Program-made: the position numbers and the translations under genes
In this document: piece by piece, positions 46,568 through 57,297 of the stretch
How positions within the stretch are numbered: position 1 is the first letter of the stretch
How the letters are laid out: each line of letters opens with the position of its first letter
The notes under the pieces: model-generated
What the model saw: only the letters and a program-made list of their open reading frames with translations
What the model was told of the DNA's origin: nothing
Database searches by the model: none
Source: Mesorhabditis belari
Lineage: Eukaryota > Nematoda > Chromadorea > Rhabditida > Rhabditidae
Direction of reading: 5' to 3'
NCBI GenBank assembly: GCA_958450365.1
Contig: CAUEEP010000742.1
Coordinates: forward strand, 234,001 to 298,000
Length of the DNA stretch: 64,000 nt

Positions 46568-46730
46568 ACCGTAAATACTGTAATAGTACCCCCCCCTCGT
46601 ACAGTCGCGTAGTCTCAAATGTTAAATGTTTTTAGTATTTCATTTTTTCCAAAGCGCCCGGTACTTGCAAAAATGCGTCTTTGGTATCAAAAAAATAGCC
46701 CTGGATTTCAGCTATTTTTTGATACCTAAC
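46568..46730. mobile_element. Solo left end of the nested TACCGTA element
   Basis: ACCGTAAATACTGTAATAGT and the next about 150 bp match 6,034-6,182, ending at the same GATACCT. The right half is missing. Confidence 0.8.
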
Positions 46731-46905
46731 AAAGGATGATCTCAGCTCAAAGTTCGAAAATCGACTGGAAACACAGTGCATAACATAAAGATCGGCCATG
46801 GCGCAAAGATTAGCCGCTAATAGCCACGGAAACACGAGGAATCTGGCATGAAAAAGCGAGATTCAAAATTGATTCCTATATAAGGCTTCTCTCTCGCCCC
46901 CAGAC

Positions 46906-46992
46906 GGTGGAGTGGTGGTAGTCAGTGGGTACAGGGTAGATCTCCCAAACGGTTATCCTATTTTTTGCTTTCCGGGGGTTCAATTCCGCCCA
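46906..46992 (+). tRNA. tRNA-like sequence
   Basis: GGTGGAGTGGTGGTAGTC resembles box A and GGGGGTTCAATTCC box B, 50 bases apart, followed by GCCCAC. Acceptor ends (GGTGG / CCCAC) can pair. No clear anticodon arm, so probably a pseudogene or SINE head. Confidence 0.35.
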
Positions 46993-47124
46993 CTTACCCA
47001 ATCAAATTCTATTTCATGATTTTCTGATTTTCTCTCTACGAGTGATCGAATTCACTTCAATTCGTTATTTTTGATCTCTGTTTTCATTTTGTTGATCGAA
47101 CTTACTGCTGTTATTTTCAGTGGT

Positions 47125-49052
47125 ATGGAGATGTCAACTCTCGTCTTTGTTTCATCCGGGGTCTTGATTCATTGGAAGTGCATGCCGAACGTTTTGGAGG
47201 TCGTCCATCAAGAAAAAACATTTCGTTTTGCTTATCCAGACAATTCGGATGGTCGCAAATTTGCGGTGAAAATGGATAAGAACGTCCACGTTTTTCTACC
47301 AGAAATGACGCTTGAGGTATATTTGATTTACTTTCAACCTTTTCGTGAAATTGTTATAGGCTTGAGCATTGTTAAATGTACTAAAATAACGTAAGCGTAT
47401 GAAACACACATTTTTTTTCATATATTCAATGTATCTATGATACAAGGCTAATTATGTTTATTTAATCTGTGTACTTTTAGTATCAAAGCGAGGGCGTTTG
47501 GCTTCGTACTCAGGTGGTTGGTTTCTGTGCTCAATTCATCGACATGGTGAAATTTGCTACCTTTCTCACAAAATTGTCCAATATTGCCGGTTATCAGCAG
47601 GTTTAACTTTATTTTTGTCTAATAAAATATTGATTCATAATATTTCAATTATTAATTTTGGAATTGACTAGGTTTTTAGAAAAATTATCCTGACTAATGA
47701 TGCATAAAGAAGAATGTTTAGTTGGTTGTATCGGATGGCGATTCATCCCAAGAAATGGAAGAAGAGACTGACGGTTTCGAGCAAGAAGATTTTGACGACG
47801 ATTCTCAAAGTGATGAATCGGATGAATACATGTTAGTTGTATTGTTTTTGCTTGGAATAAAATTTTGCTTGCATGAATTATCAAAATTGAGTAGGCTTGC
47901 TTGCCTGATATAGCTTGATTGGATGAAAATTTCTATTGGTTTTCGTATACTATTCATGGCATATAGGAGTAATGGATTATTTTTAGCTCGATGTATCCTG
48001 AATTCGGCATCTTGGAAGACTACACTGCAATGGCTGTGACTCCACAGTATATCGAGCTGGTTGTCGCCGGACAGACGCATCGTTTTGCACATGGACCTCT
48101 GGTTCCTCCTCCTGGTGCTGGTGCTCAAGTTGGTCAAGTCCATCAATACAGACCGGCTCCAAAACACAATCCAAGAAGGACAAATGGACGCCCATCATCA
48201 TCCCAGGCGTGATGCTACAGGTTCTTCTTTATATATGCTTCATATATACTTATTTTATTTTCAGGACTTAACCGGACCCCGGGGAAACCAACAATACGTG
48301 AATCTCTTCCCGGGTCGACCTGTATATTCACTTCGGAAGTTTAACGGATCCTCCTTGTCTTTGGTCTCGCTCTCAAAGCGAACAACTATTTGGAATTCCC
48401 GAAATAAATGTTCTTGTTATCCGTTTGAATAAATCTGTTATTTGCATTTTCTATTGATTTATAAAAATTTGTTTTGGACATATTATTTAGATGCCGTGCA
48501 TACGCTTTGTTTCCTAGTATTGGATTATTTTTAGATGTCGACCCGTATTTCGTTTCGTCTCGACCACACAATGATTGAACATCTCCGCCACGTATTCCAC
48601 TTCGACTATCAAGGGCATCGATATCGTTTTCGACACCCTCTGAACGGCCGACCTGAATTCCTTGTGCAGGTCGCAAATCGCTCCACAAGGGCCACGCCGT
48701 CTTCCGGAACTTCCGCCAAGAAAGATGGGAAGAGTCCTTGTCAAGGGGCTGATCTTGGAGGTAATATTAATAACTTATTTTTATAATATAGAAGTTCAAT
48801 AAGTGATCTGCTAGGAAGTAAATACATCACACATACACAGATGATAATTTTCGATAATGAGATTACACATGACTAAATAGGCTTTAATTTGTGGTGTTGT
48901 TTGACTTTTAATTTCATGGATTCGGTTCTAACTTTATATTTTAGCGTGATACTCTGGTCGCTGGCAAGCAAGTCGACTTGTATATGGAGTTTGAAGATTC
49001 GAATCGTCAGCAAGAACCTCTACAGGGTCTCCGGACTTCTGAGCTATCGTGA
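47125..49052 (+). CDS. Unrecognised gene with three copies of one domain
   Basis: Exons: 47,125-47,316; 47,481-47,600; 47,722-47,831; 47,987-48,220; 48,265-48,432; 48,535-48,760; 48,946-49,052. The same unit recurs three times. Each first exon carries a hydrophobic start, then a basic-aromatic motif (EKTFRFAYPDN, GQTHRFAHG, GHRYRFRHPLNG), and ends on a phase-0 intron after FLPEMTLE, IIPGVMLQ or LVKGLILE. Each second exon continues similarly (VWLRTQVVGF, QQYVNLFPGR, KQVDLYMEF). Units 1 and 2 are separated by an acidic linker exon (EEETDGFEQEDFDDDSQSDE). Units 2 and 3 need one frameshift each to link motif and exon end. AATAAA at 48,429 suggests the locus might be two genes (47.1-48.4 and 48.5-49.05). 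No signal peptide or membrane segment. I do not recognise the domain. Confidence 0.6.
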
Positions 49053-49469
49053 AATATAGTTGAAACGGTTTGTGGAACTGTTTTGTTTGTTTGTTTGTTT
49101 ATATTTGTTTGTATTGTTGGTTGTATTGTATTTGTATGCGATTCTTTTGACCTGTGATTTATTTTTCCGTTGCTTCGCTCACTAATGTTTCTGGGGAAGG
49201 ATATAAAATTCATTTAAAATTAGATGATCCTCAAACTCGACTTATTGGTACGATAAAGCATTAAGCAACTGAAAAGACGCTACTAGCACCTTTTAAAAGA
49301 CGTTGAAGAGATTAAACCTATTCGCGAAGCAACTTTTGCGTAATCTGGCTAGCACATGCTTCTGTAAGTTAACAGTTAAAATCGCATATGGGTAATTTTT
49401 GGAAAGCAAAAACAAAACCACATGGGAACAAGAGAGAGGCCGACAGACACTTGGGGAAATGGAAATGTT

Positions 49470-51150
49470 GGCGAGAAAAGTCCAGCTCGAGTACCAAATA
49501 CAGTACATATTGATAAAGTGAAGGAATTGGCAAGAAGTAGGCATCCGGAGAGGGGATTGAACCCTCGACCTTTTACTTTCCTTTTACTTTTGCTTTTGCT
49601 TTAACCACTGAGCTATCCGGTGCCTTAACTTGCCAAGATAAAGAAGGAAAAGACAAAGGGAAGAAGAAGAAAAGGAAAAAAAGAAATACTTGAATCTTTA
49701 GAACCGTGGTCCTACTTGGAAATCAAAAGCACGTGTATTAGTAATAAAGAATGAAGGAATTAGCAAGAAAAAGGAGGATTTCAGCAAAAAGCAAAGGGAT
49801 TGAATCCTTGACCTTACCAAACACAATATTGGGTCAAATATTAAGTTCAGTCTCAATTTTATGTGGCTGTACAAATTAGAGGGAGAATTTAAGATTAAAT
49901 TAGCTTATTCACTTTTTGTATCTTTCTCTGGGTTCTCCTTCGCTTCATGCTTGGACGCGACATCTTAGCCCCCTCTTCAAAAGCATCACCACCGCAACGA
50001 TTCGGGGGAATATTGATGTAACTATTAAAATTGCAAAATTGATCTGTCATTGATTTGATGTCATTGATTTCTCACTTTCGATCCTCGATTTCCATCTATC
50101 CACGGGCCTGAGAAGCTCGGCTCACTGAGGGCCATTCGCTATTTTGTTTTTCAAGAGTAAGTTATGACGAATTCGTTTCATAAAACGTGGATCTTTTCTA
50201 AGAATGAACAAATTAGAAAGCTACCGTAATCTTTTCCAGATTCAAAGATCACCCCGGAGTACCCATTCCATCAATGCGGAGCCGCTCGTCAAGCCATTGA
50301 TGCAATGAATGGATATTGAAACAAGCTTGAATTGTTAGATTGATCCCTTCCTATAACTTTATTATACCCCTAACGTCAATCACAACCGGAAAGCGAGCAC
50401 AAGAATGGCAAGAAACTCAATTTTTACTTAAAAATAAAATCGTTTAACATTCATTTATTAATAGACTGCAAATCGATTTTCTTTCCTTTTATCAATTGCT
50501 TTGCCATTTGAGAGTGGACGATTTGTTTTGAATACGATCGTGCTCAAATGGAAGATCCTCAGGAACAAATCTAGAGATAAGACTCTCACGAGATCAATCT
50601 TTTCGATCTTTTTATCTCATAGCTAAGGGAAAATTGTTTTGTTTGATTATTCGGCGTCTTTCGTTAGTTGCAGGTTTGTTCCAACTTTCGTCAAGCGGGT
50701 TCAGATCTGATATTAGACTAGGCCAGAGGGATAAGGAATTGCGAATTTGTTGAATTTGAGTAATGGAATGTGAAGAAATAATTGGGAAATTTATCTTCTG
50801 ATTATGAATTTGGAAAATGCAGGCTCATCGATCATTTACAATCAAGTAAATGTGAGCGGTTTGTGGATAGAATTTCACTCCACGAAGATAGATCTTATCA
50901 TTGAGATCTCACGATTCAAGGTTTCCCTTTTTTGTCCAAATTCTTGCTGGTAATTGTGAAGAGATAATCATTAATTTCTTTCTTAAAAATAAAATAGTTT
51001 GGCATTTATTTTAAAAAATCTAGAAAAGAAACCTTGAAAGTGAACCCCAGAAGGCGAACTCTCCTTTCTCGTAGGCAAATGTTTCCCCGTCGTCCAAATA
51101 GATTGTTCCGTTGGCGGAGTCTCCTAAAATTTTTTGTCGAGCTTGTTTTT
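49470..51150. repeat. Segmental duplication, copy B
   Basis: Collinear partner of 41,320-42,930 at about 8.2 kb distance in the same orientation. Copy B is continuous with the rest of the glucosidase gene on its right, so it sits at the original locus and copy A is the displaced one (inference). Confidence 0.92.
49540..49624 (-). tRNA. tRNA-like sequence with a long acceptor stem (copy B)
   Basis: On the minus strand GGCACCGGATAGCTCAGTGG opens the sequence and GAGGGTTCAATCCCCTC (a perfect 5-bp T arm) is followed by TCCGGATGCC. The ends pair over nine base pairs (GGCA-CCGGA with TCCGG-TGCC) with one bulged A. Between them is a 35-base A-rich stretch with no normal anticodon arm. Best read as a tRNA-derived repeat rather than a working tRNA gene. 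Confidence 0.5.
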
Positions 51151-51375
51151 CCTTTCTTATTGAAAATCGATTTAGCTGATTACTCATGTAAATACCTCTG
51201 TTATTCAGTCCAATATACAGGGAAACTGGATCAGCTTTTGTTTCGGCTAACGATGCTCTCGGTCCGTCCATCTCTCAGATCAGGATAATCGTTCCTAAAA
51301 AACATATCGATGTTTTCAAAATCTATTAGGGTAAAACAACTTTAATTCACTCAACAATTTTTCTTGAAGTTATTG

Positions 51376-51891
51376 TACAGGGTGTCCAAAAATTACAGAC
51401 TTTTTCTCTAGTCGCACTCCACTATAAGTTGTATTTGTCACCATTTTTTTTTGAGTAAAATTTTCCCCCTATTTTCAACACTTTACTTCGAAGCGCGAAA
51501 TTAGCAATTTTATAGGGCTTTAATTCTCCAAACCTCGAAAACCTCTGGGATTGTGACCAAATTTTTGAACTTAAAATTACTTTAACGATGACTACCCGAT
51601 CATGAATGAAACACTTATGAAATATCTAAATTATAAATTTTAAAAACCTAAGCCATTTGCTAGTTTTTTTGAATAGTAATTCTTTAAGTTCAAAGAATTT
51701 GAGTGCAGAGAGGCTCTCGAGTTTTGGAAGTTGAAGTTCTATAAAATTTTTTTCGGTACATTTTCTAAGTAAAGTATCAAAGTAAAAGTGTTAAAAAATA
51801 TGCAGTAAATTTACCCCCCAAGTTTATGACAAATGGTTCTTCTAGACGAATTACTTAAGAAAAAGATCTTGTATTTCTTGAACACCCTAGC
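51376..51891. mobile_element. Tc1-type MITE in a glucosidase intron
   Basis: The left end TACAGGGTGTCCAAAAATTA and the right end (inverse of CTAGGGTGTTCAAGAAATAC) form an eroded inverted repeat. There is no coding content. It sits between the LDDG exon and the next exon upstream of the glucosidase II gene. Confidence 0.6.
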
Positions 51892-54800
51892 AATGTTTTC
51901 AAGATTCTGACTCATTCCAATCTTCTAGAATCTAGAATCTGGGTCAAAATTAGCCGCCAAACATCCGACACCGCCCATCAAAATAGTAGCTTTTGAATTC
52001 TCAAGTTTTCAGTACGAATCAACTCGTATGAAAAACTTCTTCACCTCCTCTCTGGAAAGAACGGATAAATCAGATTGGTCATCTCGTTTTGCATGGCTCC
52101 CAGTGATGGACGGGCTTTACCCGTGTCTATTTCATTACCAAATCTAGAAATATGTTTGTTTTTAAAGTAAGTAAATTCAATCTTCAACCTCTCTCTTTCC
52201 GGGCAAATAAACCGATGTGCGTGTCTCTCCAGCTTCTAGCGTTGGTTTCACCAAAAATCACATTTCACCAGCCATTGCCCTGTCCTCATGTGTCCAACCT
52301 ATCTTCGATGAGCTGAAAACAGAAATAAGCCAACTTTGAATCCTTAAATTGTTAGTAATCATTTATCTCCCTAAAACCTTCAACCTTTTGAAACTGTGAT
52401 CAGTTATAACCTCTAACCAATGCGGTCGCATCACAGGTTTCCCATTTTTCCAGTGCTCATAGAAAATCATTGTAGATGTAGGGTAAAAATTGTATCTAGA
52501 TTTTGAAATAACAAAAAACAAATCAATTTAGTTATCAACAAAACCATAGTCCTCAATGGCTTTTTTGTAGGCGGCTCGGAAAATTTCAACAAAAGATAGG
52601 GCTCTCTCCGTTTTGTGTCCGTGTAGGCGTGAGCTCAGAAGAACGGTTGAAAGAGCCAACCGGCTTGAGCCCTAGATTTATTTTGATTGAAAGTGAAGTT
52701 GAATGGAAATTCATTTATCTCTCAATGTATTCAACGTTTTACCACTCATAGGCAACTCTGGATCAGGTGTCTTTGAAAAAGCCGCCCACACCGCGCTTCA
52801 ATAAATGGGATCCCAGCCGTTGCAGCGTGAGAAGTATCGGAACTGATGCCTAAAAGTTTGATTACTTTTTAGATTTTACCGCTTTTTCGAAAATTATGTT
52901 GAATTTTAACAAAAGCCAGATCAATGTTTGCCAAATTTGTAATTTCATTACCTTCAAGTTCCCAAGTAGCCCACTTATCGCTTACCGTCCACACTGCAGC
53001 CGTTCGTTGCGATCCGGCAAAGAAAGCTCCGCGCTCAGACGAATGGTCGGTGCCACGCTCAGATCCGAATCAAACCGTTGTGAGTGGCTTCGTGCTGGAA
53101 TTATTTCGAAAATTCAGTTGTTTTCAAATTGCTTTAAAACCTGATAGAATCCGTACATGTTGTGCACCTCGCGATGCTCTCGATCATCGTAATGGACAAG
53201 ATCTTTGGGCATTGTGATCTAAACATTGCATCAATAATCTTAATTTCAAGCATCTTTCCCCGATACTTCTAGTTAAAATTGGAGTTAAATACAGGGTAGC
53301 TGAAAGTTCTGTCCACATTATAATATTGACTTACATGAAGCCCATTCGTAGAAGATTAGACAAAAATGAACCTCAAATTTAGAAAATTCGACCTATTTTT
53401 ACTTCGATATCTGCTTGTTTTTGCGAGGGATCTGCAGGGCAAGTATGGTTTGGAATCGCATTTAATCCGACCTTAGAGCACCTCACATTTCTTTATTGTT
53501 GAGCTAACCTAAAAGTATTTGAGGTTTGAACAGTTATTTCAAGAGCAATTAAGAGCAAAACGAGGGATAAGGAGTGAAATGGGAGAGAAGTCAAGGGAAT
53601 AAGGGGGAAGACTGGGAAAAACTGGGAAAAGAGGGCTTTTCATAGAAATGTACAATATAGGATTGAATAGGTAATGATGGGAATTGGATTAGTGAAATGA
53701 AGAAGTGGTACGAGAGACGGTTCTAGACACATTAAGTTCGAACAAAGTGAACCTGGTAAGGTAAGGTTTTCAAGAAAAATGTTTCTTCCTTCTGATGAGC
53801 TTACGTCATATTTTACTCTAAGTGCTCCAAAACTGTTTTTAGAGAAAATTGTCAAAAAAATTTACCTGATCAAATAGAAATGCGTATTTGCTCACAAGAA
53901 ATAAAGCTTTAAAAGTTTGCAATCAACTTTAACGTATCTCTAGGTTAATATATTTCGAGTACAGCATAAAATTGTGTACTCATAAAAATTAGAGGTCATT
54001 TATACCTTTATTTACATATCAAAGGGGAAAGAACCTCTCAGCCACCGTCTTTGAGTTAAATAAATTTTTGATCAATCTTATTAAGATCAACAATACCTCA
54101 GGGCCGTTGAAAACCGATGGTTCATTCATGTCATTCCAAATATGAACGTCTTCCGTCGTCCCCTCATACTGAAAAAAAACCTCACAATTGATTTTGGCAA
54201 AATGTTTTACCTTATCAAGCCAAACTTTTCACTCCACCATTTTCTCGCCTCCGGATTCGTAAAATCAATGTAGACCGAGTCCTGGGGCCAGCAATTGCCA
54301 ACGAGAGTTTTCTTCCCACCAAGCTCTTTCACCAGAAAGCCTTAAACAAAGTAAAGTTGAGCTGACTATGGCTGAGGCTTAAAATATGGAGCTAAGACCT
54401 CTCCAACTACAAAAAAAACTCCCTCATTCTGACTATAATGTTTAATTCTTGTATCCAATAGCTATCTAATATCTAAATTATTTAATAATTCTTCAACAAC
54501 TTAATATCTATAGACATTTACACTACTGATAAACCTTTTTTTTCTTGCTTCCTTGTAAATCGTATAGTTTTTTGTCCTTTTGATGTGCGGATCGACGATG
54601 AGCACCATTTTTCTGCCCTTAAATTCAAATTCGATGTTTTGAGTGAAATCTCAAATCACCTTTTTCGCCACATCTTCTACCATTTGCTTTGGCTCGGGGA
54701 ATTTCTCCTTGTCCCACGTGAAATACCGCTTTTCGTCGGTGTGTTCGATGTCTAACCAGATTACATCCATCGGAATCTCGTTCTCGTCGAATTTGGCAAT

Positions 54801-55328
54801 AACCTAAAAATCCTTACAATTTAACAAAGAAACAATTCTACTCAAAAGCCTAACCTCTCTAACATCTTTCTCATCTTTATAATTCCATCGGCATTGGTGA
54901 TATCCGAGAGAAAATTGCTAAACGAACATTTCAAAGCCTATACTATTGCGTTTACCGGTGGAACTGGAGTGACTCCGGTCAATTTTGAGTACTGCCTGAA
55001 GAGATCGTGAGGCTTAGGTCCTAAGAAGAAGAACACGTCGATAAGACCAGTTTCCGAGATGAAACGAGTATTGATCTGAAATCCTTGGTCCCAGTAGTCC
55101 TATTTAGAACCCACTTGTGGAATCCGATCTGCTCTCTCATCTTCAGTTTCAACCAATTTCCCAACAACTCCCAAATCGGCTCTCGAGATATCGTAATCGA
55201 CCCAAGTCTCTGATGGATTTAGCCACAAAACTCCTAATGTTCTTCTCGGATTCGTGGCGGCCAAATAGGGCACTAAAATCTGACTTTATAATAAAACCAG
55301 CAGCTTCGGAGCAAAAAGCAAAAGATTT

Positions 55329-55408
55329 GGCGGCGAGAGGAGCCGAACCCGAGACCTCTCTCTTCCGTTCGTTTGAGAGACGCGCGCGTTAACCACTCGG
55401 CCATGCTC
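55329..55408 (-). tRNA. tRNA-Ser/Leu-like sequence in a glucosidase intron
   Basis: On the minus strand ATGGCCGAGTGGTTAACGCG is a good class-II box A, and TCTCGGGTTCGGCTCCTC a box B. The 5' end (TAGAGCATG) does not pair with the 3' end (CGCCGCC), so it is not a functional tRNA as written. Confidence 0.45.
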
Positions 55409-55415
55409 TAGTAGA

Positions 55416-55633
55416 TGGCGTAGTGCTAGCGCACTTTTCTCTAGCCCTTATGACCCGGGTTCGACTCCCGCCCGCGTCAACACTTTTGGTTTTTTAAAAG
55501 TTTAAAACATGTTGCACAACTATATGGAATTCTAACCCAAACTAACTATAAGTCTTTTGAAACGACCCACTGGGCGCGGAGGAGTAGCGTGCACAGACAG
55601 ACAGACAGACACAGCTCTTTTTATATAGTAGAT
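55416..55633 (+). mobile_element. tRNA-headed SINE-like element
   Basis: Immediately after the previous tRNA-like sequence and on the opposite strand, GGCGTAGTGCTAGCGCAC and GGGTTCGACTCCCGCCC give box A and B of a second tRNA-like head. A body of about 100 bp follows, then GACAGACAGACAGACACA and CTCTTTTTATATAGTAGATA, a tail pattern common in SINE/LINE 3' ends. The element lies in the intron between the VFEYEINNP and VPYLAATNP exons of the glucosidase gene. Confidence 0.6.
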
Positions 55634-55661
55634 AAAGTAAAGAAATGAGTGGCAAAGAATT

Positions 55662-55740
55662 TGGAACCAAGGGGATTTGAACCCTCGACTACTTACTACT
55701 TACCACTACTCTGATGCTCTACCACTGACCTATCGACGCC
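55662..55740 (-). tRNA. tRNA-like sequence
   Basis: Minus strand: ATAGGTCAGTGGTAGAGCAT as box A and GTCGAGGGTTCAAATCCCCT as box B. The acceptor halves (GGCGTCG / TTGGTTCC) do not pair and the anticodon region is the irregular GTAGTGGTAAGTAGTAAG. Probably a pseudogene; it shares the box-B region with the 49.5-kb copy. Confidence 0.4.
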
Positions 55741-57297
55741 TTGTTTGTCATGAAGAAATAATAAAGACAATGGAGACATAAAGATAACTAACCTGATCCA
55801 TAAAGTGCCATCGGGTTGTTGATCTCGTACTCAAAAACATCCAAATTGTAGAGGCGGTAGGGTTCGTAGTTGCTAAAAGTTGCTGTAGCAATTTGAGTAA
55901 AAGTTGGGGATATTCTATTAGCAAAATAAGTTCAATAGAACGTCAGATTTAAATTTTTACTTGGTACTTCGCAAAGCATAAGTCTCCGAGTGCTCCGGTA
56001 AACCATAGGCCATTTTGAAGCCGAGAAGTGCAATGTCAACGCTTACCGAGGAGGATCCTAAAAGAAATGAATTGTCTTAGAGAAAATATGATTTTGAATA
56101 TGTAAACAAAAACTTGTATTTACTGCATAGAATTTCAAATGAAAAATCACAAACCATGCGGCTTCATATCCTTGTGATCTCCCCATTTTTCCTCCCAAAA
56201 TCCGTCTCCATCTTTTGTCTTTTTCCCTTTCTGAAGTGCTCAAAGCGTAGCCAATCTGAAAATGAATTTTAACCGAAAATACTTACAAATATAATCAAGA
56301 AAAAAAGAAAAAAAAGAATAAATTCTTGACAAACTTCTTGAGTTAATCGTTGTGACGAGGGTTCCCTTTGCGTATAGATCAACTCGGAAGGGTTTATGTT
56401 GCACAACAACCTAAAACTCTATTATGTTATTTTTAAGCTTTAAAAGAAATTTCTATATTCTTATTTTAACCAAATAATGTTTTTAGTTGACTTGGTTGAT
56501 CGATTGACCTGAAAATTGAGAAATTTTGACTCACCTTATGCCCATCTTCCGTCTCAAACCACGACTCTTCTTTGCCGACCTCGGACTTTTTGATTCTGAA
56601 AGAAAAAGTTTTATTCAGCTTTTAAAGTTATGCAGTAGAAACTTAACGAGTTTTCATGTTATTCTACTCCAAAAACTCCTCACTTTTGCTGTTCGGGTTC
56701 GGCTTTGGCCAAAGCATCCAAGGGTTGCCACCTCGTTCTGACTCGAGCTAAATTTACTGTTAAGTTGTTTGCTTGCTGTTGTTAACTTACTGCTAGGTGT
56801 ACCTAACAGTAAGTTCAAGCATTCTAGATTTATTCATAAGAAAATGTTCAATCTTCTTCAAAATAGTAAACTATTTGTGTGGCTCTTCCAACTCTTCTCA
56901 GCTCTCACCTTCTTTCCCTTCGAACTCATCAATCACCAATCGAATCGTCGAATCTTTCAACGCAACAATGTCCAAAACTAGAGAGTTTTCCTAAAAGCAA
57001 TTGTTTTCTATAATTTTCTTTTTCATTACCTTATTTTTCAAAATGGCATGAAGAGCGGTGTCATTGAACTTGAGACTGTTGCTCACGATTTTGTAGTCTG
57101 TCAATGATTTGTCTTCTCGATGGCGTCTAAAAATGGGTTATCATAAAACCGAATTTTCACTCAAGATTTAATATTTCTACAAAGTTTTTCTAAAATTAAA
57201 CCCACCTGCAAAAAGCCGTATCGATACAGCGTCGAAATTTCGCCCGATCGACGGCGGAGACCGCGAGAACGGCTCCCAGCAAGAGAAACCACTTCAT

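Larger units (their letters stand above)
50840..57297 (-). pseudogene. Glucosidase II alpha (GANAB-type, GH31), frameshifted
   Basis: The intact family enzyme removes the two inner glucoses from N-glycans in the ER. Exon 1 (57,206-57,297) gives signal peptide MKWFLLLGAVLAVSA then VDRAKFRRCIDTAFCR. Exons follow at 57,030-57,126 and 56,909-56,990 and on down. Landmarks in order: [76 protein letters not shown], the catalytic-nucleophile exon WNDMNEPSVF (54,097-54,168), REHREVHNMYGFY, AFFAGSQRTAAVW, HWKNGKPVMRPHWLE, EAGETRTSVYLPGKER, and C-terminal IYLDDGETFAYEKGEF (51.06-51.1 kb). Defects: one-base shifts near 56,210 (A5), 54,550 (A8) and repeatedly below 53.1 kb; a TGA for Arg in FQPFF-AHAYTD (52,635-52,637); and NEITNL where GDN (acid/base Asp) is expected. 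The homology is certain; dead gene versus sequence error is not. Confidence 0.85.

Noticed and set aside
53640..53855. Minus-strand open frame between glucosidase exons
   Set aside because: Falls in a 0.9-kb intron and matches nothing in the GH31 family.
55416..55483. Functional tRNA gene
   Set aside because: Box A and B are present but the arms do not fold properly and a SINE-type tail follows.
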